Origin: an uncultured Lachnospiraceae bacterium
GTDB lineage: Bacteria; Bacillota; Clostridia; Lachnospirales; Lachnospiraceae
DNA: 21,947 nucleotides
Assembly (NCBI GenBank): GCA_910577785.1
Contig: CAJTNT010000055.1
Coordinates: 1 to 21,947 of the forward strand
Direction of reading: 5' to 3'
The notes below the pieces were generated by a model. That model made no database searches. It saw only the letters and a list, made by a program, of their open reading frames with translations, and was not told the origin of the DNA. Numbering within the stretch: position 1 is the stretch's first letter; the number at the start of each line of letters is the position of its first letter. Positions 15,366-21,947 of the stretch are shown piece by piece. The position numbers and the translations under genes are program-made.

Positions 15366-15746
15366 ATGAAAAGCTATACAATTACCGTTAATGGAAACGT
15401 TTATGATGTAACTGTAGAAGAGAATGGGGCAGGCGCAGCCCCAGTGGCAGCGCCCAGGAGGGCAGCAGCCCCAGTGGCAGCTCCAGCAGCCCCGGCAGCA
15501 GCTCCGGCTCCGGCAGCAGGCGGCGCAGGGAACGTGAAGGTTGAGGCAGGCGCGGCCGGCAAGGTATTCAGCATTGACAGCAAGCCAGGCGATTCCTTAA
15601 AGCGCGGCGACACGATCCTGGTATTAGAAGTTATGAAGATGGAGACGCCTGTAGTTGCGCCGGAAGACGGCACCGTGGCAAGCATTGACGTGACAGTTGG
15701 CCAGGCAGTAGAAGCAGGCGCATTGTTAGCAACTTTAAACAACTAA
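15366..15746 (+). CDS. Biotin carboxyl carrier subunit of the decarboxylase
   Basis: 126-residue carrier protein that shuttles CO2 on biotin between the carboxyltransferases and the OadB pump. A short N-terminal strand-rich segment (KSYTITVNGNVYDVTVEE) is followed by an Ala/Pro linker (~22-52) and a biotinyl domain (~55-126) with the canonical EVMKMET motif; Lys91 is the biotinylation site. ATG 15366 is 8 nt after AGGAGG (15352-15357); ATG 15360 is only 2 nt away. The linker DNA contains a 17-bp direct repeat. Comparable to MmdC or the 1.3S transcarboxylase subunit. Confidence 0.95.
   Translation: MKSYTITVNGNVYDVTVEENGAGAAPVAAPRRAAAPVAAPAAPAAAPAPAAGGAGNVKVEAGAAGKVFSIDSKPGDSLKRGDTILVLEVMKMETPVVAPEDGTVASIDVTVGQAVEAGALLATLNN
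15435..15481 (+). repeat. 17-bp direct repeat in the biotin carrier linker
   Basis: GCAGCCCCAGTGGCAGC occurs at 15435-15451 and 15465-15481, 30 bp (10 codons) apart and in frame, so recombination between copies would change linker length without breaking the gene. Confidence 0.85.
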
Positions 15747-15766
15747 TCTTTTTTTGGAGGTAAAAT

Positions 15767-16915
15767 ATGAGTTACGTAGGAGAAACTTTATCCAACCTCC
15801 TGCACCAGACGGCATTCTTCAACCTGACCTGGGGAAACTATGTCATGATCCTGGTGGCTTTTATATTCCTTTTCCTTGCGATTAAGAAGGGATTTGAGCC
15901 TCTGCTCCTGGTTCCGATTGCGTTTGGTATGTTACTGGTGAATATTTATCCGGACATTATTGCTTCGCCGGAAGAGACCAGCAATGGCGTAGGTGGTTTA
16001 CTTTATTATTTCTATTCATTGGATGAATGGTCTATCCTTCCTTCCCTGATCTTTATGGGCGTAGGAGCAATGACAGACTTTGGTCCTTTGATTGCGAACC
16101 CAATCAGTTTCCTGCTTGGGGCAGCGGCGCAGTTTGGTATTTTCGGCGCATATTTTATGGCGATCCTGCTGGGCTTTAATGACAAGGCGGCGGCAGCCGT
16201 TTCCATTATCGGCGGGGCTGACGGCCCAACGTCCATCTTCCTTGCCGGGAAATTAGGCCAGACGGGCCTCATGGGGCCGATTGCCGTGGCGGCTTATTCC
16301 TATATGGCGTTGGTGCCAATCATCCAGCCGCCGATTATGAAACTGTTTACAACGAAGCGGGAACGTGCCATTAAGATGCAGAACTTAAGGCCGGTATCTA
16401 AGTTGGAGAAGATTTTATTCCCAATCGTGGTTACTTCTGTGGTATGTATCATCCTTCCGACGACGGCTCCCTTGGTAGGTATGCTGATGCTCGGCAACCT
16501 GTTCCGTGAGTCCGGCGTAGTGCGCCAGCTGTCAGAGACGGCGTCCAATGCGATGATGTATATTGTGGTTATCCTGCTGGGCACTTCCGTAGGCGCGACC
16601 ACCAGCGCGGAGGCATTCCTCAACCTTACGACCCTGAAAATTGTGGCGCTTGGCTTGATTGCCTTTATGTTCGGTACGGCAGCCGGGGTTCTGTTCGGGA
16701 AGCTGCTGTGCAAGCTTACTGGCGGCAAGATTAACCCGCTGATTGGCTCCGCGGGCGTATCCGCAGTGCCGATGGCAGCCCGCGTCTCCCAGAAAGTGGG
16801 CGCAGACGAAGACCCGACCAACTTCCTGCTTATGCATGCAATGGGCCCGAACGTTGCCGGGGTAATCGGTACGGCAGTAGCAGCCGGCGTATTTATGGCA
16901 ATATTTGGAATTTAA
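15767..16915 (+). CDS. oadB: Na+-translocating decarboxylase beta subunit (sodium pump) OadB
   Basis: A 382-residue polytopic membrane protein that decarboxylates carboxybiotin and exports Na+. About ten hydrophobic segments are evident. The hallmark GGADGPTSIF has Asp152, matching the essential Asp of the OadB/MmdB family. Further conserved signatures are FMGVGAMTDFGPLIANP, LVPIIQPPIMK and the terminal MGPNVAGVIGTAVAAG. Length is typical of the short, Gram-positive-type subunit. It lies 20 bp after the biotin carrier gene with its own GGAGG. Confidence 0.96.
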   Translation: MSYVGETLSNLLHQTAFFNLTWGNYVMILVAFIFLFLAIKKGFEPLLLVPIAFGMLLVNIYPDIIASPEETSNGVGGLLYYFYSLDEWSILPSLIFMGVGAMTDFGPLIANPISFLLGAAAQFGIFGAYFMAILLGFNDKAAAAVSIIGGADGPTSIFLAGKLGQTGLMGPIAVAAYSYMALVPIIQPPIMKLFTTKRERAIKMQNLRPVSKLEKILFPIVVTSVVCIILPTTAPLVGMLMLGNLFRESGVVRQLSETASNAMMYIVVILLGTSVGATTSAEAFLNLTTLKIVALGLIAFMFGTAAGVLFGKLLCKLTGGKINPLIGSAGVSAVPMAARVSQKVGADEDPTNFLLMHAMGPNVAGVIGTAVAAGVFMAIFGI

Positions 16916-16940
16916 ACAAAAAAGATAGAGAGGATAGATC

Positions 16941-18359
16941 ATGGCAAAAAAGAATAAAAAACCTGTGAAGATTACAGAAACCATATTGCGTGACGCGCAT
17001 CAGTCCTTGATTGCCACCCGTATGACAACGGAGCAGATGCTGCCAATCATTGATAAGATGGACAAAGTAGGCTACCATGCGGTAGAGTGCTGGGGCGGGG
17101 CAACCTTTGATGCGTCTTTGCGTTTCTTAAAAGAGGATCCCTGGGATCGCCTGCGCAAGTTAAGGGCAGGCTTCAAGAACACCAAGCTGCAGATGCTGTT
17201 CCGCGGGCAGAATATTTTGGGCTACCGTCCGTATGCAGATGATGTGGTAGAGTATTTTGTACAGAAATCCATTGCAAACGGGATTGACGTAATCCGTATT
17301 TTTGACTGCCTGAATGATTTAAGGAACCTGCAGACAGCCGTTACCGCAACCAATAAGGAAAAAGGCCATGCACAGGTTGCACTTTCCTATACTTTAGGCG
17401 ATGCGTATACCTTAGAATATTGGACAAAGATGGCCAAGAGGATTGAGGAGATGGGTGCAAATTCCATCTGTATCAAGGATATGGCCGGGCTTCTGACCCC
17501 ATATAAGGCAGAAGAGCTTGTAAAATCCTTAAAGTCAGCCACTAAGCTGCCGATTGAGCTCCATACGCACTATACCTCCGGCGTTGCATCCATGACTTGT
17601 ATGAAGGCCGTAGAAGCAGGCTGCGACATTATTGACACGGCTATGTCGCCATTTGCCCTTGGCACCAGCCAGCCGGCTACGGAGGTGATGGCGGAGGCAT
17701 TCCGCGGCACAGAGTTAGACCCAGGGTTTGACCAGATGCTGCTGAAGGAAATCGCAGATTATTTCCGTCCGATGCGCGAGGAAGCTTTAAAGAGCGGCCT
17801 CCTCAACCCGAAGGTGCTGGGCGTGGATATCCAGACCCTGCTGTACCAGGTGCCGGGCGGTATGCTGAGCAACATGGTATCTCAGCTCAAGGAGCAGAAT
17901 GCCGAAGACAAATACATGGAAGTGCTGGAGGAAATCCCACGGGTGCGCAAGGATCTTGGGGAGCCGCCATTGGTTACGCCGTCCTCTCAGATTGTGGGCA
18001 CACAGGCTGTATTTAATGTCCTGATGGGCGAGCGTTATAAAGTTGCCACCAAGGAGACCAAGGATGTGCTGCTTGGAAAGTATGGGCAGACCGTGAAACC
18101 GTTTAACTCAGAAGTCGTGGACAAGGTGCTGGGGGCAGATAAGAAGAATGCGATTACCTGCCGCTATGCAGACCTGCTGGAGCCGGAACTGCACAAGATT
18201 GAGGCAGAGATGAAGCAGTACAAGCAGCAGGATGAGGATGTGCTGTCTTACGCATTGTTCCCACAGGTTGCCACCGAGTTCTTCAAATACCGCGAGGCGC
18301 AGCAGACAAAGGTCGACGCTACGATTGCGGATAAGGAGAATGGGGCTTATCCGGTATAA
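16941..18359 (+). CDS. oadA: OadA/PycB-type carboxyltransferase subunit (5S transcarboxylase-like)
   Basis: 472-residue TIM-barrel carboxyltransferase acting on oxaloacetate/pyruvate and carboxybiotin. Metal ligands are visible in ETILRDAHQS (Asp18) and ELHTHYTSG (His208, His210). The active-site Lys179 is in CIKDMAGLL, and RIFDCLNDLRN is also conserved. The C-terminal conserved region (PGGMLSNMVSQL, VTPSSQIVGTQA) is complete, but there is no C-terminal biotinyl domain, so it must use the separate carrier encoded two genes upstream. Length fits the 5S subunit of transcarboxylase or PycB rather than full OadA. Last gene of the operon; a strong terminator follows. Confidence 0.93.
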   Translation: MAKKNKKPVKITETILRDAHQSLIATRMTTEQMLPIIDKMDKVGYHAVECWGGATFDASLRFLKEDPWDRLRKLRAGFKNTKLQMLFRGQNILGYRPYADDVVEYFVQKSIANGIDVIRIFDCLNDLRNLQTAVTATNKEKGHAQVALSYTLGDAYTLEYWTKMAKRIEEMGANSICIKDMAGLLTPYKAEELVKSLKSATKLPIELHTHYTSGVASMTCMKAVEAGCDIIDTAMSPFALGTSQPATEVMAEAFRGTELDPGFDQMLLKEIADYFRPMREEALKSGLLNPKVLGVDIQTLLYQVPGGMLSNMVSQLKEQNAEDKYMEVLEEIPRVRKDLGEPPLVTPSSQIVGTQAVFNVLMGERYKVATKETKDVLLGKYGQTVKPFNSEVVDKVLGADKKNAITCRYADLLEPELHKIEAEMKQYKQQDEDVLSYALFPQVATEFFKYREAQQTKVDATIADKENGAYPV

Positions 18360-18430
18360 AGAATATCAGTAGTTATGAATGAATAAACGAAGGGGCAGAA
18401 GAGGCCTGCCTTAAATATAACATGGAGGAC

Positions 18431-18468
18431 GGGATACTGTTTTGGGATGGACAGTATCCCTTTTCCTG
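18431..18468 (+). terminator. Rho-independent terminator of the decarboxylase operon
   Basis: Perfect 10-bp stem GGGATACTGT (18431-18440) and ACAGTATCCC (18451-18460) with a 10-nt loop, followed at once by TTTTCCTGTT. Confidence 0.88.
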
Positions 18469-18506
18469 TTCTAATACAGAAATATATTCTGTAGAGAAAA
18501 CTTTTC

Positions 18507-18695
18507 TAACTGTGCGGTTGGCAAAACGGACGCTGCTTTGGGAAAGCCATGCCCCACGCAGACGGGGCAACGCTCCGGGGAACTAATCGCTAAGGGAGGC
18601 ATGGCTTGCCCAAATCAGCTGGTGTTCTGCGCGAAAGTGAAAATTCATGTTATGAATGCTTTTTATCTTTCTTAAAATGCCAACCGCACAGTTTG
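18507..18695. mobile_element. MITE-like element with terminal inverted repeats and flanking 9-bp duplication
   Basis: About 189 bp without a credible gene. Its ends carry a perfect 16-bp inverted repeat: AACTGTGCGGTTGGCA at 18508-18523 and its complement at 18678-18693. The 9-bp direct repeat AAACTTTTC lies immediately outside on both sides (18498-18506 and 18696-18704), as expected for a target-site duplication. Inside are a second inverted repeat (AAGCCATGCC 18544-18553 with GGCATGGCTT 18598-18607) and a GCCCC/GGGGC hairpin, so a transcript would be strongly folded. No transposase is encoded, so it would be non-autonomous. It lies just after a terminator, a harmless landing site. Alternative: a structured RNA gene. 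Confidence 0.7.
18566..18604. repeat. 39-bp dispersed repeat, copy 2 (inside the MITE-like element)
   Basis: 37 of 39 bases identical to 6093-6131, same orientation, 12.5 kb away. Here it is embedded between the 16-bp terminal inverted repeats, and its end (GGCATGG) pairs with an upstream arm rather than a downstream one. Confidence 0.85.
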
Positions 18696-18871
18696 AAACT
18701 TTTCAGGAGAATGTATGCGCAAAAACAGAGGCATTATGCTGCTGAAATTACATATACTTCTGTTGCGGACGGTAGGGAAAGTAAGATAAGGAATGGTTTA
18801 AGGATAGCTTATAAAAGTTATTTCAAAAACCCTTCCTTAGGTAAAAAAAATTGGCGAAAGGAAGCAAAAAA
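18696..18871. other. Non-coding spacer before the sugar kinase
   Basis: Together with 18360-18506 this completes a gene-free stretch of about 510 bp. Apart from the terminator, the MITE-like element and the flanking repeat I see no gene. A TATAAA at 18810-18815 could be a -10 element for the kinase but lacks a good -35. An open frame across 18606-18881 looks fortuitous. Confidence 0.5.
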
Positions 18872-19849
18872 GTGGTATTAAGTGAAGATAAAAAAACAGA
18901 AAATAGCAGCGATTATATTATCATAGGGGCAGCAATTGTGGACGTGCTGGCGCAGCTGGTGGATAGCCGCGTATTTGCGCAAGGATCTGTGCCTGCGCAG
19001 AGGATTGCCATGCATACGGGCGGGGACGCCATGAATGAGGCATGCGTATTGGCCGGGCTGGGCGCGTCTGTCCGTTTGGTGGGCAAGGTGGGGCAGGACG
19101 CGGCAGGGGATTACGTGCTGCGCCAATGCCAGGAATATCGGATTGGCACGGAATTTCTGAATAGGGACCCTTCGATTGATACAGGGGTCAACATTGTCCT
19201 CGTAGATGGAGAGGGTGAGCGGCATTTTATCACCTCGCCCAACGGCAGCCTGCGCAGGCTGTGCCTGGAAGATGTGCCAAAGGAAGCCTTGGAAGGCGGC
19301 AAATACCTCTGTTTTGCCAGTATTTTTGTGGCTCCGGCCTTTGATCATCTTGCCCTCCAAAGCCTTTTTAAAAGAGCCAAGGAACAAGGCCTGATCCTAT
19401 GTGCAGATATGACGAAATGCAAAAACGGCGAGACCATAGAGGATATGCGGGAATGCCTGTCGCTATTGGACTATATCTTCCCTAATTATGAGGAAGCCTG
19501 CCTGCTGACAGGGCGAAGCGGCAGGGATGAGGCCGCAGATGCATTCCTGGCATGCGGCGTGGGGCATGTGGTGCTGAAAGATGGGGCAAGGGGATGCCTG
19601 ATCAAAACAACAGAGGAACGTTATGAGATCCCAGCCTATCCTTCGGCAGAGTGCATAGATACCACAGGCGCAGGAGATACTTTTACAGCATGCTTCCTCT
19701 ATGCGCTGGGGCAAGGGATGGCGCTGCCAGAATGCGGAAGGTTTGCCAATGCTGGCGCATCAATCTGTATTGAGCAGTTGGGCGCGGTTGGAGGAATCCA
19801 GGATAAGGATGCAGTCATGGAGCGTTATTTCCGCGAGCAATGCACCTAA
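18872..19849 (+). CDS. PfkB-family carbohydrate kinase
   Basis: Ribokinase-fold sugar kinase of about 325 residues that phosphorylates a sugar or nucleoside hydroxyl with ATP. Visible motifs are the first PfkB signature region HTGGDAMNEACVLAGLG with GKVGQDAAGDYV, and the second signature DTTGAGDTFTACFLYALG with the catalytic Asp at ~269. FPNYEEACLLTG and VVLKDGARGC, usual around the nucleotide site, are also present. The substrate cannot be named. GTG 18872 is chosen because AAAGGA (18857-18862) lies 9 nt before it; the frame is open from TTG 18851 without a better site. It stands alone between the MITE-like element and the methyltransferase module. Confidence 0.9.
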   Translation: MVLSEDKKTENSSDYIIIGAAIVDVLAQLVDSRVFAQGSVPAQRIAMHTGGDAMNEACVLAGLGASVRLVGKVGQDAAGDYVLRQCQEYRIGTEFLNRDPSIDTGVNIVLVDGEGERHFITSPNGSLRRLCLEDVPKEALEGGKYLCFASIFVAPAFDHLALQSLFKRAKEQGLILCADMTKCKNGETIEDMRECLSLLDYIFPNYEEACLLTGRSGRDEAADAFLACGVGHVVLKDGARGCLIKTTEERYEIPAYPSAECIDTTGAGDTFTACFLYALGQGMALPECGRFANAGASICIEQLGAVGGIQDKDAVMERYFREQCT

Positions 19850-19989
19850 AAGGAACCTAGGCAAATAGCCATGTTTACATAGAGCAAAGGTTCGGTTGCT
19901 TGCAGCGGGGTCTTTGATTGGCAACTATATTGGAAAACCAAACATTTGTGCCTTTTTTGTTGGAAAGTATATACTTTTTTTGGCTTTTT

Positions 19990-20013
19990 TGCTATAATAA
20001 AATAATTATTATA
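19990..20013 (+). promoter_or_regulatory. Extended -10 promoter with overlapping inverted-repeat operator
   Basis: TGCTATAAT at 19990-19998 is an extended -10 element for the methyltransferase gene. TATAATAA (19993-20000) and TTATTATA (20006-20013) form an 8-bp inverted repeat with a 5-bp spacer across the -10 and the likely start site. A protein bound there would block transcription; the methyltransferase's own winged-helix domain is the obvious candidate (inference). Confidence 0.5.
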
Positions 20014-20075
20014 AAATCACGGATCAGAAATGGCTAAATAGTTCAAAGGTTATCTGTGCTTTAAGGAGAATTAAT

Positions 20076-21452
20076 GTGTATACACAGTTTTTTTGCAATG
20101 ATAGATTTAAAGTTTTACAATGTATGGCAATGAATCAGGCAAAATGGAAAGATGTGCCAATGTCCAAGAGGGATATTATGGGCAGTGTACAGTTTGGCAC
20201 AAATAAAGTGGGCCGCATAATGAATGAATTGAAATCAGAAGGCTATATAATGCAGCAGGATATTGCAAGAGGACAATTTCTTTTGACATCAAAAGGAAAG
20301 AAACTTATAAGGCAGTTCACACAAAATGAAAAGGAAATTTCTATTTTTTCGTTTTTTTCGGGGAGTGGCTTTCTGGATCTTGGATTTGAAAAAGCGGGTT
20401 ACATGATAGAATTTGTGAATGAATATTCTCCTTCCTTTTTGAAGGCTTATCAGTATGCTAGGGAAAAAATGGATATGAGAGAACCAAAATATGGTTATTT
20501 TAATGAAGATATAAATGTCTTTTTGAGTGAGCGGAAGGATGAATTAAAAGAATATATCAGGAAGGAAAAAATGGGAAATAAAATGGTTGGCTTTATAGGG
20601 GGGCCGCCATGCCCAGACTTTTCTGTAGGAGGTAAGAATAGAGGAAAAGATGGTGAAAATGGAAAATTATCATCGGCTTATATTGATCTAATCATTGAAA
20701 TGAAACCAGATTTTTTTTTCTTTGAAAATGTTAAAGGATTATGGCGAACAGCGAGGCATAGAGAATTTTTTGAAGAATTGAAGGAAAAATTACACATTGC
20801 TGGGTATCTGACAACAGAAAGATTAACAAACGCCCTTGAGTTTGGAGTTCCTCAAGATAGGGAAAGGATATTGCTTTTTGGTATTAGGTCTCAAGTGTTG
20901 GGAGATAAGAGGAAGTGTCAGGTTTTTGATGCAGAGTTTCCATGGGTATCTTATTCGCAATACTCATTGGAACAGATTAAAGCGATTCATTGGCCTGATA
21001 TGGATGATTTTCATGAAAATGGCAAGATTTCTTTGCCAAAAGATATTATAGAGGAGTTGACAGTAGAATATTGGTTTGATAAAAATAAAGTAAATGAGCA
21101 CCCTAATGCAAATAGTTTTTTTATACCTAGGGATGGTTTATCTAAAATGAAGGCAATTAAAGAGGGAGATGCCAGTAGGAAATCATATAAAAGGTTGCAT
21201 AGATGGCGTTACTCACCCACAGCTGCATACGGCAATAATGAAGTACACTTACATCCATATAAGATAAGGAGGATTTCTGTTTCAGAGGCATTGGCCATTC
21301 AATCTTTACCAAGAGAATTTGAATTGCCCAAAGATATGAGTTTATCAGATATGTTTAAAACAGTTGGAAATGGCGTCCCATATTTATTAGCGTTTGGAGT
21401 AGCAAAATCTATCCAAGACTATTTATATATAAATGGAATTTTAGATGTTTGA
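20076..21452 (+). CDS. DNA (cytosine-5-)-methyltransferase with N-terminal winged-helix domain
   Basis: 458 residues. Residues ~10-82 form a winged helix-turn-helix (RDIMGSVQFGTNKVGRIMNE, then LKSEGYIMQQ and FLLTSKGKKLI). The remainder is a C5-cytosine methyltransferase: motif I FSFFSGSGFLDLGFEKAG (91-108, AdoMet), motif IV GGPPCPDFS with nucleophile Cys179, motif VI FENVKG, motif VIII QDRERILLFGIR (260-271), variable target-recognition region ~330-390, motif IX RRISVSEALAIQSLP and motif X VGNGVPYLLAFGVAKSI. All catalytic motifs look intact. GTG 20076 lies 7 nt after AAGGAG (20063-20068). The gene is clearly more AT-rich than the rest of the window, suggesting recent acquisition. Best read as the modification half of a type II system, possibly self-regulating like M.SsoII-type enzymes. 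Confidence 0.94.
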   Translation: MYTQFFCNDRFKVLQCMAMNQAKWKDVPMSKRDIMGSVQFGTNKVGRIMNELKSEGYIMQQDIARGQFLLTSKGKKLIRQFTQNEKEISIFSFFSGSGFLDLGFEKAGYMIEFVNEYSPSFLKAYQYAREKMDMREPKYGYFNEDINVFLSERKDELKEYIRKEKMGNKMVGFIGGPPCPDFSVGGKNRGKDGENGKLSSAYIDLIIEMKPDFFFFENVKGLWRTARHREFFEELKEKLHIAGYLTTERLTNALEFGVPQDRERILLFGIRSQVLGDKRKCQVFDAEFPWVSYSQYSLEQIKAIHWPDMDDFHENGKISLPKDIIEELTVEYWFDKNKVNEHPNANSFFIPRDGLSKMKAIKEGDASRKSYKRLHRWRYSPTAAYGNNEVHLHPYKIRRISVSEALAIQSLPREFELPKDMSLSDMFKTVGNGVPYLLAFGVAKSIQDYLYINGILDV

Positions 21453-21486
21453 AAAAGAGTTGTAAAATAAAGCATGAGGTGATGAA

Positions 21487-21615
21487 ATGGAATATCCATT
21501 GGAAGTTATTAAAGATGATTTGTCTAAAATGAAGCCATATGAGTTTTATCAAAAATATATTATGCGTTCCTATAATTGGTATTTTGAACATGTATTGTTT
21601 ATAATGTACCCATAG
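21487..21615 (+). CDS. Short reading frame after the methyltransferase; possible truncated restriction endonuclease
   Basis: 42 codons starting at ATG 21487, 6 nt after GAGGTG (21475-21480) and 34 nt after the methyltransferase stop, so translation is likely. The product includes VIKDDLSKMKPYEFYQKYI and RSYNWYFEHVL, aromatic and charged, with no motif I recognise. It stops at TAG 21613-21615, immediately before the first insertion-sequence box at 21617. Position and the shared AT-rich composition suggest the start of the cognate endonuclease gene cut by the insertion. It could instead be a complete small protein. Function not identified. Confidence 0.5.
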   Translation: MEYPLEVIKDDLSKMKPYEFYQKYIMRSYNWYFEHVLFIMYP

Positions 21616-21616
21616 A

Positions 21617-21947
21617 TGTGGACATAAATTTTGACCCCTATCCTATCTTGTGGACACTGGAAAATGCCCCAATCCCAATTCGTGGACACCAAACAGTACC
21701 CCTGTTAAAGCAAATCCCGTATTGTGGACACACTCCCTGCCCCTCTGGCTAACTGTGGCTCATGTTTCCAGCTTCGCTGTCCACATCCGGCTGCCGGGAA
21801 TCGAATTTTTCCTTCCATAGGTGTATAATGGTCTGTGGCAAAGGAGGTTTTTATGAGGGCGCAGGCGTTCACCGATGAGGAAGTGAAAATTTTAGAGGAA
21901 AATAAATACACATCATTTGTAAGTAACAGCTCCATCCGGTTCACCCT
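21617..21947 (+). mobile_element. Insertion sequence, left end (continues past the window)
   Basis: A block of spaced boxes, TGTGGACA at 21617, TGTGGACAC at 21649, CGTGGACAC at 21681 and TGTGGACAC at 21723, plus one inverted TGTCCACA at 21778-21785, precedes a transposase start. Such repeated subterminal boxes are typical transposase-binding sites. The exact left boundary is not certain. Confidence 0.75.
21853..21947 (+). CDS. Transposase / HTH-domain protein of the insertion sequence, N-terminus (partial)
   Basis: ATG 21853 follows AAGGAGG (21841-21847) at 5 nt and a TATAAT at 21824-21829. The 31 complete codons in view read MRAQAFTDEEVKILEENKYT and then SFVSNSSIRFT. This resembles the start of the short helix-turn-helix protein found with IS3-like transposases in Clostridia (FT.EE...L..N.Y...V...SI.FT pattern). 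The frame runs off the window end, so the catalytic domain is not visible. Confidence 0.65.
   Translation, partial: MRAQAFTDEEVKILEENKYTSFVSNSSIRFT

Noticed and set aside
18540..18611. HDV-like self-cleaving ribozyme suggested by GGCAAC and GCTAAGGG motifs in the 39-bp core
   Set aside because: I could not build the required nested double pseudoknot: the P1, P3 and P4 pairings are not consistent between the two copies.
18606..18881. Open frame of 91 codons across the MITE-like element and kinase leader
   Set aside because: Begins inside the element, crosses its terminal repeat and overlaps the kinase start; no ribosome binding site and biased composition.

Overview
The window reads as chromosomal DNA of a Gram-positive Clostridia member, most likely a gut Lachnospiraceae. 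This is inferred from family content and gene style: a YesM/YesN-type two-component system, a large multidomain secreted carbohydrate-active protein, a biotin-dependent Na+-pumping decarboxylase cluster with an OadG lipoprotein, and strong AGGAGG ribosome binding sites. No rRNA or tRNA genes and no CRISPR array were seen.

Layout. (1) 1-1544: tRNA modification genes. These are the 3' end of a probable queuosine-precursor transporter, queF, a strong terminator, an extended -10 promoter and truA. (2) 1545-2053: a scar with a truncated MerR regulator and three 20-bp-spaced repeats that look like an insertion-sequence end, then the promoter of the next gene. (3) 2060-6085: a ~1340-residue secreted protein with a GH28-like beta-helix and a chain of Ig-like, DNRLRE, FIVAR and Lys-rich modules. 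(4) 6248-11211, minus strand: a solute-binding-like exported protein, a YesM-type histidine kinase and a YesN-type response regulator, transcribed toward a decayed GH78 alpha-L-rhamnosidase. The regulator runs into a rhamnosidase fragment, and the kinase has a 7-bp homopolymer that puts its best start out of frame. This looks like a pectin/rhamnogalacturonan locus that has been partly deleted. (5) 11415-12848: a D-Ala-D-Ala carboxypeptidase. (6) 13093-18359: a five-gene operon with an MmdA-like carboxyltransferase, an OadG-like lipoprotein, a biotin carrier, the OadB sodium pump and an OadA-like carboxyltransferase. It has a clear promoter and terminator. (7) 18360-18871: non-coding DNA holding a ~189-bp MITE-like element with 16-bp terminal inverted repeats and 9-bp flanking direct repeats. 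A 39-bp core inside it recurs with two mismatches at 6093-6131. (8) 18872-19849: a PfkB-family sugar kinase. (9) 20076-21947: an AT-rich, probably acquired restriction-modification fragment. It has a C5 cytosine methyltransferase with an N-terminal winged-helix domain, a 42-codon reading frame that may be the broken partner gene, and the left end of an insertion sequence with regularly spaced GTGGACA boxes and the start of its transposase.

The strongest leads for follow-up are the homopolymer switch or error at the kinase start, the binding protein-kinase-regulator arrangement without visible permeases, the two-carboxyltransferase/one-pump operon, the MITE and its repeated core, and the self-regulating architecture of the methyltransferase.
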